Below are positions 38,413 to 49,180 of a DNA stretch of 51,420 nt, one piece after another. The DNA comes from Ligilactobacillus araffinosus DSM 20653. Lineage in GTDB: Bacteria; Bacillota; Bacilli; Lactobacillales; Lactobacillaceae. Each line of letters opens with the position of its first letter. Position 1 is the stretch's first letter. The notes beneath the pieces are model-generated. The model had not been told where the DNA came from. It did no database searches and saw nothing but the letters and a program-made list of their open reading frames with translations. The stretch spans positions 3,839 through 55,258 of the forward strand of contig NZ_AYYZ01000019.1 in the NCBI RefSeq assembly GCF_001435375.1, written 5' to 3'. Made by a program: the position numbers and the translations under genes.

Positions 38413-38421
38413 TGATACAAT
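38413..38421 (+). promoter_or_regulatory. Extended -10 promoter of the exonuclease gene
   Basis: TGA-TACAAT, 33 nt before the ATG. No clear -35 box. Confidence 0.45.
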
Positions 38422-38453
38422 AATGGCAATAAATCTTTGAAGGAGCAAAAACA

Positions 38454-38987
38454 ATGAACTTTGTGGCAATTGACTTTGAAACGGCCAACGGCAAACGTGA
38501 CAGTGCCTGCTCGCTCGCACTGACCGTTGTTCAAAATAACCAAATCGTTGATGAATTATATTCACTGATCAAACCCGAATCAGATTTTTTCTGGCGCAAC
38601 ATTCAAATTCACGGCATCAAACCGGAGATGGTTGCTGATTCACCAAAATTCAATGAACTTTGGCCACACATTCAGCAATTCTTCGGTCCGGATCAAATCG
38701 TGGTCGCCCACAATGCACGGTTTGACAACAGTGTTCTCAAAAAAACACTGGAACACTATCAGTTACCAGAACCACATTATCTTTCCCTTGATACACTAGC
38801 AACCAGCCACGCATTTTATAAAGGATTACCGAATTACCGGCTAAATACCGTTTGCGATGCGCTCAACATCAACCTTGAGCATCACCACAATGCACTTGAT
38901 GATTGTGAAGCCTGTGCAAACATTTTACTTGAACAGATTGATCATTTTGGGACACCAGCGCTGAAACCATATGTGCAAAGTGTATAG
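38454..38987 (+). CDS. DnaQ-like 3'-5' exonuclease
   Basis: A 177-residue stand-alone DEDDh nuclease. Exo I FVAIDFETAN with Asp7/Glu9, Exo II AHNARFDNSVL, Exo III HHNALDDCEACANIL with the catalytic His and Asp. Resembles DNA polymerase III epsilon-like proteins of lactobacilli; it may act in repair or RNA/DNA trimming. AAGGAG precedes the ATG. Monocistronic. Confidence 0.9.
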   Translation: MNFVAIDFETANGKRDSACSLALTVVQNNQIVDELYSLIKPESDFFWRNIQIHGIKPEMVADSPKFNELWPHIQQFFGPDQIVVAHNARFDNSVLKKTLEHYQLPEPHYLSLDTLATSHAFYKGLPNYRLNTVCDALNINLEHHHNALDDCEACANILLEQIDHFGTPALKPYVQSV

Positions 38988-38990
38988 AAA

Positions 38991-39028
38991 AAAGGAGGCT
39001 GCAACATAAATTGCAGTCTCCTTTTTTT
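38991..39028. terminator. Bidirectional terminator between exonuclease gene and tsaE
   Basis: Stem GGAGGCTGCAA/TTGCAGTCTCC with 6-nt loop, T7 on the plus strand and T-rich minus side. Confidence 0.85.
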
Positions 39029-39494
39029 ACAATTGCTTTTCCAATTCACTCACCAATTCTTCATACCGCTTTCCGTGCGGTTCAAATTCAAGGTAGCGAA
39101 CATCGTCATTGTGATCATCTTTTTTCAAATGAATAATCAATTTATCAGCCGGAATTTCATCACCAACAAATTGTGACCATTCAACAACTGAAACCCCATC
39201 GCCTTCAAAATATTCTTCAAGGCCAAGGTCATCGCCACCGGTTTCTTCAAGCCGATAAACGTCCATGTGGTATAACGGCAAGCGCCCTTGCTGGTACTCG
39301 CGGATAATCGTAAACGTTGGGCTCTTAATGTTGCGGTGAATTCCAAGACCTTCCGCAAGTCCCTTAGTGAAGGTCGTTTTCCCGGCCCCCAGATCACCGT
39401 CAAGCAATAGAATGTCGCGAGCCTGCAACAACGGACCCATTTTCTTCGCGATTGCTTGCGTCTGTTCTGCTGAATCAACTTTGATCGTTAACAT
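39027..39494 (-). CDS. tsaE: tRNA t6A biosynthesis ATPase TsaE
   Basis: P-loop protein of the TsaBDE complex that installs t6A37. Walker A LDGDLGAGKTTFTKGL (about 32-47), SPTFTIIREY and the HMDVYRLE segment are diagnostic. 155 residues. Lies 6 nt after pta; ung-pta-tsaE is a typical Lactobacillaceae trio. Confidence 0.95.
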   Translation of the reverse strand: MLTIKVDSAEQTQAIAKKMGPLLQARDILLLDGDLGAGKTTFTKGLAEGLGIHRNIKSPTFTIIREYQQGRLPLYHMDVYRLEETGGDDLGLEEYFEGDGVSVVEWSQFVGDEIPADKLIIHLKKDDHNDDVRYLEFEPHGKRYEELVSELEKQL

Positions 39495-39500
39495 TTCACA

Positions 39501-40493
39501 TTACTCCATTAAAGTTTGGGCTGCAGTAATAATTCCAACTTGATATGCATCATCCTCAGATGCTCCACGTGACAAATCAGAAACTGGCTGATTAAGGCCT
39601 TGTAAAATCGGTCCGATTGCCGTGAAGTTTCCTAACCGTTGTGCAATCTTATAGCCAATATTACCAGATTGCAAATCAGGAAAAACAAAAACATTAGCTT
39701 GCCCTGCAACAGGTGAACCAGGAGCTTTGCTTGCACCAACGCTTGGAATTAAAGCTGCATCGAATTGCAATTCACCATCGATCATTTCGTTTGGTGCCTT
39801 CTTTTGGGCAATTTGGGTTGCATCTATTACCTTCTCAACTTCCATTGAGTGTGCTGAACCTTTCGTTGAAAAACTCAACATGGCAACTTTAGGATCAATA
39901 TCGAATAACCGGGCTGTCTTGATACTTTCAACGGCAATTTCGGCTAATTCTTCCGCTGACGGATTGATGTTGATCGCACAGTCCGCAAAGACATACGTTT
40001 CCTTACCATCGTTGCGGGTCATAATAAATGAACCGCTTGTCCGGGAAACGCCTGGTTTCGTTTTAATAATTTGAAGTGCTGGCCGCACCGTATCACCAGT
40101 TGGACTAATTGCTCCTGAAACCATGCAGTCAGCCTTGTGCATATAAACAAGCATAATTCCAAAATAATTATTAACATTGCGCAACCATTCACGGCCTTCG
40201 TCAACCGTATTTTTCCCGTTACGCCGTTCAATGAAGGCATTTAACATTTCTTCAAATTGATCGTCCGGGTAAGTTTTCGGGTCAATAACCTGCGCATTTG
40301 CTGGTAACGTAATTTGACTTGCCTTTAACACCGCATTGACTTCATCATGAGTTCCTAAAATAATCGGATCAACCAAATTATCTTGGGCTAAACGGCACGC
40401 AGCCTTTACGATCCGTTCATCGCTTCCTTCGGGGAATACAACCTTGATTCCTTGTCCTTTGATCTTTCGCTTTAAATTTTCAATTAAATCCAT
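39501..40493 (-). CDS. pta: Phosphate acetyltransferase
   Basis: Interconverts acetyl-CoA and acetyl phosphate. PTA/PTB family: FPEGSDERIVKAA near 20-32, GSPVAGQANVFVFPDLQSGNIGYK-type active region (SPVAGQANVFVFPDL) and C-terminal SRGASEDDAYQVG. 330 residues, full length. GGAGG 8 nt before the ATG. Confidence 0.95.
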   Translation of the reverse strand: MDLIENLKRKIKGQGIKVVFPEGSDERIVKAACRLAQDNLVDPIILGTHDEVNAVLKASQITLPANAQVIDPKTYPDDQFEEMLNAFIERRNGKNTVDEGREWLRNVNNYFGIMLVYMHKADCMVSGAISPTGDTVRPALQIIKTKPGVSRTSGSFIMTRNDGKETYVFADCAININPSAEELAEIAVESIKTARLFDIDPKVAMLSFSTKGSAHSMEVEKVIDATQIAQKKAPNEMIDGELQFDAALIPSVGASKAPGSPVAGQANVFVFPDLQSGNIGYKIAQRLGNFTAIGPILQGLNQPVSDLSRGASEDDAYQVGIITAAQTLME

Positions 40494-40514
40494 TCAATTT
40501 TCCTCCTATCTCCC

Positions 40515-41210
40515 TTATACATCAGACTCATCAACGTGTTCAGGAAGTTGCCAATCAATTGGCTGTTCCCCCATTGCTTCCAATGCCGCATTCGCTTTTG
40601 AAAAAGGACGCGAGCCAAAAAAGCCACGATTAGCAGAAAGTGGACTCGGATGAGCCGATTTGATGATGATATTACGTGATTGGTCAATAAATTTTTCTTT
40701 CGCTTGCGCTGCTTTTCCCCACAAAATAAAGACCACCGGCTTGGGCCGCTCAGATAATTTTTGAATCGCAACATCCGTCAACTGTTCCCAACCTTTACCA
40801 CGATGTGAAAATGCCTGTCCATTCCGGACAGTCAATACCGAGTTAAGTAACAGGACTCCCTGTTGGGCCCATTTTTTTAAATAACCGTGATTAACCGGTT
40901 TAATGCCTAAGTCATTTTGGAGTTCCTTATAAATATTTTGCAGCGATGGCGGAACTGGAACACCGGGTAAGACCGAGAAACTTAATCCATGCGCCTGATG
41001 CGGTTCATGATACGGATCTTGTCCCAAGATTACAACTTTAACTTTTGAAAAGGGCGTCCACTCAAATGCCTGGAAAATATGATACATATCCGGGTGGATT
41101 TGATAATGCTGATACTCATTTTTCAAAAAATTATGAAGTTGTTGATAATATGGTTTTTCAAATTCCGGCTCTAAAACTTGTTGCCAATCATTATGAATCA
41201 ACGTTTTCAT
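40515..41210 (-). CDS. ung: Uracil-DNA glycosylase
   Basis: Removes uracil from DNA. Family 1 motifs: water-activating loop [15 protein letters not shown], and the intercalation loop [14 protein letters not shown] start at 41210: GAGGTG is 6 nt upstream, while the in-frame start at 41231 precedes the ribosome site. 231 residues. A TGG-TAAAAT at 41230-41238 (minus) could be its promoter. Head of ung-pta-tsaE. Confidence 0.95.
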   Translation of the reverse strand: MKTLIHNDWQQVLEPEFEKPYYQQLHNFLKNEYQHYQIHPDMYHIFQAFEWTPFSKVKVVILGQDPYHEPHQAHGLSFSVLPGVPVPPSLQNIYKELQNDLGIKPVNHGYLKKWAQQGVLLLNSVLTVRNGQAFSHRGKGWEQLTDVAIQKLSERPKPVVFILWGKAAQAKEKFIDQSRNIIIKSAHPSPLSANRGFFGSRPFSKANAALEAMGEQPIDWQLPEHVDESDV

Positions 41211-41329
41211 CATCGTCACCTCTTTCGACATTTTACCATATTTAAAATTATGCTAAAAATAAAATATTCACTTTGCCATTTGCAATATATGTTAAAATAT
41301 TGGTAATCAAGCAAAGGAAGGTATATTTT

Positions 41330-42196
41330 ATGATTCAAATCATTGCATCTGATATGGATGGTACATTACTTAATGGTGAAATGACAATTTCAAAATTCAA
41401 CGCTGACGCCATCAAGGAAGCCCAAAAAAGAGGCGTTCACTTTATCGTTTCATCTGGACGTTGCTGGTATGAAGTTAAACCCCTTCTTGATAAATTCGGT
41501 ATTAAGTGCCCAATGATTTCGATCAACGGGGGCTTAGTACTTGACGAAAACGGAAAGACCGTTGTTTCAACACCCGTTCCGCCATCAATTGCCCGGCAGA
41601 TCATGGCGCGGTTAAAACGGGCTGGATTATACTTTGAAGTCGTTACCAAAAACGGGGTATGTTCAGACGACAAGTCAAAGCGAATCGAAAACTTTGCTGA
41701 ACTGCTTGCATCCATTCAACCAGATACACCGTTTAAATTGGCTGTCAGCTTAGCTTCAGCCCGAATGGAATTAGTTAATATTCAATACGTAAAGGACTAT
41801 AATGACATTTTGGAAGATCCTCATAATCCGATTTATAAAATCGTCGCATTCAGTCAAGACGGTCCGAAAGTCCTTGACCCGTTACGCGCTGAATTTGACG
41901 CTAATCCAGAATTAGTCGTTACTTCATCCGGCGAACGTAACATTGAAATCAACCACGTGAATGCGCAAAAAGGAATCGCCCTTCAACGGTACGCAGATTC
42001 CTTGAACATTCCGATGGATAACGTGATGGCGATTGGGGATAACAACAACGACGTTTCAATGCTAAAGGCTGCCGGTGTCAGTTATGCCATGGCAAACGGC
42101 ACTGACGAAGTCAAGGCCATCGCCAACCATTTGGCTGAATCAAACATCAACGATGGAGTCGGTAAAGCCATTCTGACAGAATTAAATCGGAAATAA
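41330..42196 (+). CDS. Cof-type HAD-IIB sugar phosphatase
   Basis: A 288-residue HAD hydrolase. Motif I ASDMDGTLL with nucleophile Asp8 and Asp10, motif II VSSGR, and motif III-IV GDNNNDVSML. The IIB cap makes it YidA/YxeH-like; substrate probably a sugar phosphate or flavin phosphate, not determinable. Start at 41330 with AAGGAAGG upstream. Confidence 0.92.
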   Translation: MIQIIASDMDGTLLNGEMTISKFNADAIKEAQKRGVHFIVSSGRCWYEVKPLLDKFGIKCPMISINGGLVLDENGKTVVSTPVPPSIARQIMARLKRAGLYFEVVTKNGVCSDDKSKRIENFAELLASIQPDTPFKLAVSLASARMELVNIQYVKDYNDILEDPHNPIYKIVAFSQDGPKVLDPLRAEFDANPELVVTSSGERNIEINHVNAQKGIALQRYADSLNIPMDNVMAIGDNNNDVSMLKAAGVSYAMANGTDEVKAIANHLAESNINDGVGKAILTELNRK

Positions 42197-42223
42197 AAAT
42201 GAGTTAAAAGTTTGGTGGTGAAA

Positions 42224-42757
42224 ATGCGGTCACTTTATATTAATTACGAAACTCTTCGACGCAATGATTCTGCGCTGATCGTTCGCAACTGTAATCATCA
42301 GGTTCAATATCTCGTTAATGGCCAATGGGGAAATCAGTTAGGCAAAATTACTGTCAATTCTCTTTACGGCGATGAACTGCTTGCAATTAATCAACTGACA
42401 GCCGGCAAGATCCAACGCTTTGAGATCACGTGCGATCATCATCAAATTAGCACTTTCCGGCGCATTCTCAATAATTATGATCACCCACTGTATCTTAAAA
42501 AAATGCATTGGTTGATTTGGGGAAATCAACGGCAATTGAAATACCGTGCATTTGAACTTTATCGTCCGGTAATGAAAACCCAAATTACAACGACAGTTCC
42601 AAAACTGCTTGAAATCAAAGTTAACCACCAAGCAGACGAATCAATCGTATGCGGGATCATTGCCCTATTAAATTATTGGGCTCTACTTGATGAACAACTA
42701 TTGAACCCAGATTTAACAAAGTTATTTCAGCAACATAATCAAAATGAATTAGCGTAA
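42224..42757 (+). CDS. LURP-one-like (tubby C-terminal fold) hypothetical protein
   Basis: A 177-residue protein I cannot place firmly. The pattern of alternating beta strands, a WGNQLGKITV early segment and a closing helix-like stretch after LEIKVNHQADESIVCGIIALLNYW suggest the LURP-one/tubby-C-like fold that occurs in short lactobacillar proteins. No catalytic motif. GGTGG 5 nt before ATG 42224. Follows the HAD gene by 27 nt, so co-transcription is likely. Confidence 0.65.
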   Translation: MRSLYINYETLRRNDSALIVRNCNHQVQYLVNGQWGNQLGKITVNSLYGDELLAINQLTAGKIQRFEITCDHHQISTFRRILNNYDHPLYLKKMHWLIWGNQRQLKYRAFELYRPVMKTQITTTVPKLLEIKVNHQADESIVCGIIALLNYWALLDEQLLNPDLTKLFQQHNQNELA

Positions 42758-42760
42758 AAA

Positions 42761-42792
42761 AGCGCTGTGACTTATCCGTCACAGCGTTTTTT
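42761..42792. terminator. Bidirectional terminator between LURP-one-like gene and smpB
   Basis: Stem CGCTGTGAC/GTCACAGCG, 6-nt loop, T6 on the plus strand, and a run of A before it giving T on the minus strand. Confidence 0.87.
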
Positions 42793-42793
42793 C

Positions 42794-43261
42794 TTATCGA
42801 TAATTTTTCAGTGTTCGGCGAATTTCGCGTTCCTGATCACGTTTCTTGATTGTTTCCCGTTTATCATAATCATGCTTCCCTTTAGCAATTCCTAAAAGAA
42901 CCTTGGCAAAGCCATGTTTCAAATAAACCTTCAGTGGAACGATCGTGATCCCTTTTTCACTTGTCTGCCCCGTTAACTTTTGGATCTCTTTTTTATGCAA
43001 AAGCAATTTCCGAGCCCGCAACGGATCATGATTGAATCGGTTTCCTTGCGTATACTCTGAAATGTGAACGTTCATTAACCATGCTTCGCCATTGTGAATT
43101 TGGGCAAAGCCATCTTTCAGGTTAATGCGGCGTTCCCGCACTGATTTGATCTCCGTTCCGGTTAAAACTAACCCAGCTTCAAGGGTTTCAAGAATCTGGT
43201 AGTCATGCCGCGCTTTTTTATTTTGAGCTAATGGTGCATCCTTCGTTTTTGTTTTTTTCAT
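42794..43261 (-). CDS. smpB: SsrA-binding protein SmpB
   Basis: Partner of tmRNA in trans-translation. N-terminal [36 protein letters not shown] and basic tail [16 protein letters not shown] are typical. Start at 43261, GGGTGG 6 nt upstream; 155 residues. 27 nt after rnr, the common rnr-smpB arrangement. No ssrA gene is seen in this window. Confidence 0.96.
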   Translation of the reverse strand: MKKTKTKDAPLAQNKKARHDYQILETLEAGLVLTGTEIKSVRERRINLKDGFAQIHNGEAWLMNVHISEYTQGNRFNHDPLRARKLLLHKKEIQKLTGQTSEKGITIVPLKVYLKHGFAKVLLGIAKGKHDYDKRETIKKRDQEREIRRTLKNYR

Positions 43262-43288
43262 CGCTAACCACCCTTTCACATCAATAAA

Positions 43289-45679
43289 TTAATGGCGGTA
43301 TCGATTGTCCTGATTGCGTTTGTGCTGATTATTCCGGCGTCGATTATTGTTCCGGTTGCCGCGATAACCGTTCTTGCGGTTATCCTTATGACGATCACTT
43401 CGGTTGCCATTGTTGCGGTGGTTATTCTTACCTTTGCCATCCCGCCGGTTGCGGTTAAACGGCTTCTTCAGTTCAGGCAAATCAACCCCGTCCAATAAAT
43501 CAGTCTTCGGTGCATCCTTCGGGTTAAGCAACTTAAAGTTGACTTCGTGCAATTCGACGTTGACGTCCATCAACTTCACGCGTAACGGTTGCCCAATCCG
43601 ATATGTCCGCTTGTAGCGCCGACCAACCAATGCCATTTGTTTTTCAACATAAACATAGTAGTCATCTTTCATTTCACTGATGTGGATCAATCCTTCAACG
43701 GTGTTCGGTAAGGCAATGAACATTCCAAACTTCGTTACTGAGCTGACAACCGCATCGAATTCTTCGCCGATGTGGTCAGCCATGTATTCAGCCTTCTTCA
43801 AGTCATCCGTTTCCCGTTCAGCATCAATTGCGCGCCGTTCCATTTCTGAACTGTGCTTCGTTAATTCAGGCAGTTTATCTTTATATTTAGCTTGAGCAGC
43901 TTCACTTGTTCCATTTTCCGCATAGTAGCGAATCAAGCGGTGCACGGTCAAGTCTGGGTACCGCCGAATTGGTGAAGTAAAGTGCGTGTAGTCGCTTGCG
44001 GCTAAGCCAAAGTGACCGATTGGATGATCATCATACTTCGCCTGTTGCATTGACCGCAAAAGCATCGTTGAAACCATCGCTTCTTCCGGCTTGCCGGCAA
44101 CCTTTTTCAAGATTCCCTGCAACATCTTCGGTTGAATATCCTTCTTCGTTCCCGTCACTTCAACGCCTAAAGCTGATAAAAATTCAAAGAATGCCGTGAT
44201 TTTTTCTTCCTTCGGCTTTTCGTGGATCCGGTATACAAATGGAACGTTAAGATTGTTGTAGTGGGCCGCAACCGTTTCATTGGCAGCCAACATGAATGAT
44301 TCAACCATCCGTTCACTGGTCCCCCGGTTCCGTAATTGAATGTCGATTGGGTGACCGTCATCATCCAAAATGATTTTAGCTTCATCATCTTCAAATTCAA
44401 TTGCTCCGCGCCGTTTCCGCATCTTCAGCAAAATCTTATGCAATTCAGCCATATCTTCAAACATTGGAACTAATTCTTTATAACGTTCCATGGTTTGCTC
44501 ATCGTGGGCTTCCAGGATCTTGTTGACCGCAACGTACGTCATCCGTTCCGTTGATTTGATCACACTTGGGAAAATTTTGTGGTTAACAACTTTTCCTTCC
44601 GGATTGATTTCCATTTCACACGTCATTGCTAACCGTTCAACGTGCGGATTAAGTGAACAAATCCCGTTTGATAACTTGTGCGGCAACATTGGAATTACTC
44701 GGTCAGTCAGGTAAACTGACGTTCCGCGTTCATATGCTTCCTTGTCAAGCGGACTGCCAGGAGTTACGTAGTGTGAAACGTCGGCAATGTGAACCCCTAA
44801 GTGGAAATTACCGTTTGGAAGTTTCCATGCATTGACCGCATCATCAAGGTCCTTTGATTCGATACTATCGATCGTGACCAGTTTTTGATCAGTTAAATCA
44901 ACCCGGCCTTCTTTTTCCTCTTTCGTAACATAATCCGGAATATGGCTGATTTCTTCAAGCACATCATCGGGAAATTCAGTTGGGATATCATGCTTATACA
45001 CAACTTGTAAAATATCAACCCCTGGGTCGTTAACATTCCCAATTACCTTAATTGGAACAACCTTCAACATTCCTGGAAGCGCCGTGCTAGGATAAGCCGT
45101 AATGTCAGCCAGCACAACTTGTCCTGGAACCGGGTGCAAGCCTTTATCTTCAACAAAGACCTGCAAATTCGTCATTTTCTTATCGGTTAAGTGAATTGTT
45201 CCTAAAATTCCTTGCGGTAAGTTCTGATCTTCATCGCTGCGAAATTCACCAACAACCTGCGTCAAAGCATGGTCTTTGATTGCAACGACTTTTCCTTCCG
45301 GTCGGACTTCATGTTCAGGATCGCCCGGTGTAACCATTTCGATTTCAACTTCATCCCCGTTCAAGGCTGATAAAGTATTTAACGGGTTAATAAAGAAATC
45401 CGGTTCATCCGGATCGATCGTTACAAAACCGAAACCGCGGTCGTTAGCATGAAAGACCCCTTCATAATGTGGCATCGGCTTTTTCAAATAGAACCGGTTG
45501 TCATCATCGAACCCCAGTTGATCGTCATGTTCCATTTGCGTCAATGCTTGAACAACGAACTTAAATTGGGCTCCATGGTTCATATCAAGATAATCTGCCA
45601 GTTCCTGTACCGTGAAGTGCCGGTCTGATTCTTCATTAAATTTTTTATATAATGCATTAATGATTTCTTGTTTTTCCAT
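43289..45679 (-). CDS. rnr: Ribonuclease R
   Basis: A 796-residue 3'-5' exoribonuclease of structured RNA. Order: helix-turn-helix (about 1-60), cold-shock OB domains (about 70-220), RNB catalytic domain with DSIESKDLDDAV, S1 domain (about 625-705: FDAVVSSVTKFGMFIAL), then a 60-residue Arg/Asn/Lys-rich disordered tail. GAGGA before the ATG. Has its own promoter and is followed by smpB. Confidence 0.97.
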   Translation of the reverse strand: MEKQEIINALYKKFNEESDRHFTVQELADYLDMNHGAQFKFVVQALTQMEHDDQLGFDDDNRFYLKKPMPHYEGVFHANDRGFGFVTIDPDEPDFFINPLNTLSALNGDEVEIEMVTPGDPEHEVRPEGKVVAIKDHALTQVVGEFRSDEDQNLPQGILGTIHLTDKKMTNLQVFVEDKGLHPVPGQVVLADITAYPSTALPGMLKVVPIKVIGNVNDPGVDILQVVYKHDIPTEFPDDVLEEISHIPDYVTKEEKEGRVDLTDQKLVTIDSIESKDLDDAVNAWKLPNGNFHLGVHIADVSHYVTPGSPLDKEAYERGTSVYLTDRVIPMLPHKLSNGICSLNPHVERLAMTCEMEINPEGKVVNHKIFPSVIKSTERMTYVAVNKILEAHDEQTMERYKELVPMFEDMAELHKILLKMRKRRGAIEFEDDEAKIILDDDGHPIDIQLRNRGTSERMVESFMLAANETVAAHYNNLNVPFVYRIHEKPKEEKITAFFEFLSALGVEVTGTKKDIQPKMLQGILKKVAGKPEEAMVSTMLLRSMQQAKYDDHPIGHFGLAASDYTHFTSPIRRYPDLTVHRLIRYYAENGTSEAAQAKYKDKLPELTKHSSEMERRAIDAERETDDLKKAEYMADHIGEEFDAVVSSVTKFGMFIALPNTVEGLIHISEMKDDYYVYVEKQMALVGRRYKRTYRIGQPLRVKLMDVNVELHEVNFKLLNPKDAPKTDLLDGVDLPELKKPFNRNRRDGKGKNNHRNNGNRSDRHKDNRKNGYRGNRNNNRRRNNQHKRNQDNRYRH

Positions 45680-45698
45680 TCGTTTCCTCGTTTATCAA

Positions 45699-45727
45699 AT
45701 ATTAACTAAGCGTTACTTTTATGTAAA
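45699..45727 (-). promoter_or_regulatory. Promoter of rnr-smpB
   Basis: Minus-strand TTTACA (45727-45722), 17-nt spacer, TAATAT (45704-45699). It lies just after the secG terminator. Confidence 0.62.
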
Positions 45728-45757
45728 AAAGGGCCGCGACGAATAAAGTCACAGCCC
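45725..45757 (-). terminator. secG terminator
   Basis: Stem GGGCTGTGAC with GTCGCGGCCC (two wobbles), 7-nt loop, six T on the minus strand. It separates secG from rnr. Confidence 0.82.
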
Positions 45758-45771
45758 CGCTTCTTTTTCGA

Positions 45772-46008
45772 CTAATGCGATGAAATATATACTAAGCCTA
45801 AAGCAATCGCAAAGAATAAGATCCCTAAAACAACAGTTACCTTCTGCATAAAGGCTTCAAATCCTCTTGGCTTTTGCTTACTGAAAAGATCAGCTGCACC
45901 GCCTGATAAAGCAGTTGAAGCATTATCAGTCTTTGCGGGTTGCATCATTACTGAAATAATAATTAAAATCGAAACAATCACAAGTAACGTTAAGAGCGTA
46001 TTATACAA
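45772..46008 (-). CDS. secG: Preprotein translocase subunit SecG
   Basis: A 78-residue auxiliary subunit of SecYEG: two membrane helices (about 4-24 and 53-75) joined by a loop with SGGAADLFSKQKPRG. I start at TTG 46008 (reads MYNTLLTLLVIVS), which matches the family start; GAGGAGG lies 9 nt upstream. A GTG at 46026 opens inside the ribosome site and is unlikely. Confidence 0.92.
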   Translation of the reverse strand: MYNTLLTLLVIVSILIIISVMMQPAKTDNASTALSGGAADLFSKQKPRGFEAFMQKVTVVLGILFFAIALGLVYISSH

Positions 46009-46068
46009 TTCACTTATCCTCCTCACTCTTCCGTTATAAAACCAATTCTCATTTTATCATTTATTAAC

Positions 46069-47640
46069 TCATTTTGCCAACTGTTTCTTTTTATAAACTG
46101 CTTGCGCAAGTTCATCAATACGATGACGAATCCATGCCCGGTTCTCATGCGATGTTAAAATAATTAACGTGTCACCGCTTCGAATAACCGTATCACCATG
46201 CGGAATTAACTCCCGTTCTCCTCTTCGAATCGCCATCAATAAGCATTCTTTCGGCCATTGAAAATCACGAACTGATTTATCTTGTAAAAATGATCCAGCA
46301 AATACTGGAACTTCAATCCGGTCCTGAAAAGTTGAAGTTTCAGCTGCTTCTTCTTTCTCAGGAAGCAAAGCATCTAACATTGCTTCATAAATCGGACGCT
46401 CCCGCATAATATCGGTTACAGTATAGGCAATCAATGAAACCACCGCTAATGGCATTAAATGGCTCAATGATCCAACCATTTCAGTAATCAGTAAAATCGC
46501 TGTAAACGGAGCTTTTCCAATACAGGCAAAATATCCTGCCATTGAATATATGACACAATTAATTACTAACTTTCCCGGCATTAAACCTAGTGCAACGCAG
46601 ACTTTTCCAAAAAGGGCCCCAACGATTGCCCCTAATGTCAAGATTGGCAAGAAAATTCCGCCGGGAAGACCTGAACCATATGAAATTGTTGAAAAAACTA
46701 ATCGAACAACGAATAAAGCAATTAAGACCGTAATGCTTGACCAAAAATGATTAATTCCCAAAACAACTGCATTGCCACCCCCTAAAACTTGCGGCCAAAT
46801 CAATCCCAATGGAATAACCATTAATAATGGAACAATAGAATCCCAGTTTCGCGGAAGCCATTTAATTTTAGCGTAAAGTTTGTCAATATTTAACGTCATG
46901 TAAGAATATAGCTTCCCTAAAAAGCCTAAAAAGATTCCCAAGAAAATTAGTAGAAAATAATATTTGATTGGAAATGATTCAAAATAACGCAAATGCAAAA
47001 CCGGCGTAAGTCCAAAGAAATTCATTGAAATAAAATCTGAAGCAATCGCTGAGCTTAAAGCCGTCGTCCAAATCAACGGTGAAAAATTATGATAAACTTC
47101 TTCCAAAACAAAAAGTGATGAAGCAATTGGGGCATTAAAAGCTGCCGATAATCCCGCAGCTGCTCCGCCAGCAATCAACACTCGCCGGCCGACGCCTTTA
47201 TGATTGGTTTTTTCAGCAAAGCCTTGCCCAACGGCTGCTCCGAGCTGAATTGACGGACCTTCTCGTCCAAGAAATAACCCAGAAGCAATCGCCAAAACGC
47301 CGCCAATCCATTTCCGCCAAAGAACACTCCACCAATTCATTTCCATTTCGCCAGCTAATTGACCTTCAACTTGTGGGATTCCTGATCCCATAATATTCGG
47401 ATCTTTTTTTATTAATCGTGAATTAATAAAAGCAATTAACAACATTAATAAAATCCACGGAAGAATATATATTGGATGATGGCGCATAAAATGATATGCA
47501 ATTAAAACGCAATGTAACCCAATTACAATAAAAAAACGAAACAAGCTTACAACAAAACCAACAATTAAACCAACGCCGAGTCCTTTTATAATAAATTTGA
47601 ATCGCGTTAGATCAACCTTTTGATCTCTATTTTTTAACAC
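46069..47640 (-). CDS. CLC-type chloride transporter with C-terminal TrkA-C domain
   Basis: A 523-residue CLC protein with about ten membrane helices. Ion-path motifs GSGIPQ (85-90), GREGP (125-129, gating Glu127) and GIFLPILTLGA match CLC antiporters and channels. After residue about 440 a TrkA-C/RCK_C regulatory domain follows, which may sense a ligand such as a nucleotide; c-di-AMP binding is known for some TrkA-C proteins, but is not shown here. Start is GTG with AGAGGG 6 nt upstream. Confidence 0.92.
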   Translation of the reverse strand: MLKNRDQKVDLTRFKFIIKGLGVGLIVGFVVSLFRFFIVIGLHCVLIAYHFMRHHPIYILPWILLMLLIAFINSRLIKKDPNIMGSGIPQVEGQLAGEMEMNWWSVLWRKWIGGVLAIASGLFLGREGPSIQLGAAVGQGFAEKTNHKGVGRRVLIAGGAAAGLSAAFNAPIASSLFVLEEVYHNFSPLIWTTALSSAIASDFISMNFFGLTPVLHLRYFESFPIKYYFLLIFLGIFLGFLGKLYSYMTLNIDKLYAKIKWLPRNWDSIVPLLMVIPLGLIWPQVLGGGNAVVLGINHFWSSITVLIALFVVRLVFSTISYGSGLPGGIFLPILTLGAIVGALFGKVCVALGLMPGKLVINCVIYSMAGYFACIGKAPFTAILLITEMVGSLSHLMPLAVVSLIAYTVTDIMRERPIYEAMLDALLPEKEEAAETSTFQDRIEVPVFAGSFLQDKSVRDFQWPKECLLMAIRRGERELIPHGDTVIRSGDTLIILTSHENRAWIRHRIDELAQAVYKKKQLAK

Positions 47641-47697
47641 GTTAATCCCTCTTCACATAAAAGTGTTACCTAAAAAAATATAACATTATCCGCAACC

Positions 47698-47735
47698 AAA
47701 AAAAAGAGGAAAACCGTAATCGGTTTTCCTCTTTT
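47698..47735 (-). terminator. eno terminator
   Basis: A stem of about 15 bp centred on GAGGAAAACCG/CGGTTTTCCTC, 4-nt loop, eight T on the minus strand. Confidence 0.87.
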
Positions 47736-47751
47736 ATATCTCTATCAGGCA

Positions 47752-49080
<1,329 letters not shown>

Positions 49081-49133
49081 TTATAATCTCCTTTAACTTT
49101 GATAAACAATCTTAGAAATTGTTTTCATGTATT

Positions 49134-49162
49134 ATTTTACTGGTTTTACTTTAAACTTTCAA
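49134..49162 (-). promoter_or_regulatory. Promoter of eno
   Basis: Minus-strand TTGAAA (49162-49157), 17-nt spacer, TAAAAT (49139-49134). The leader can form an AAACAAT/ATTGTTT hairpin. Confidence 0.65.
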
Positions 49163-49180
49163 CGTAAATCCATTCAAAAA

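Noticed and set aside
43292-43498. Hydrophobic plus-strand ORF of 68 codons opposite the rnr end
   Set aside because: It is the antisense of the Arg/Asn-rich RNase R tail, with no ribosome site.
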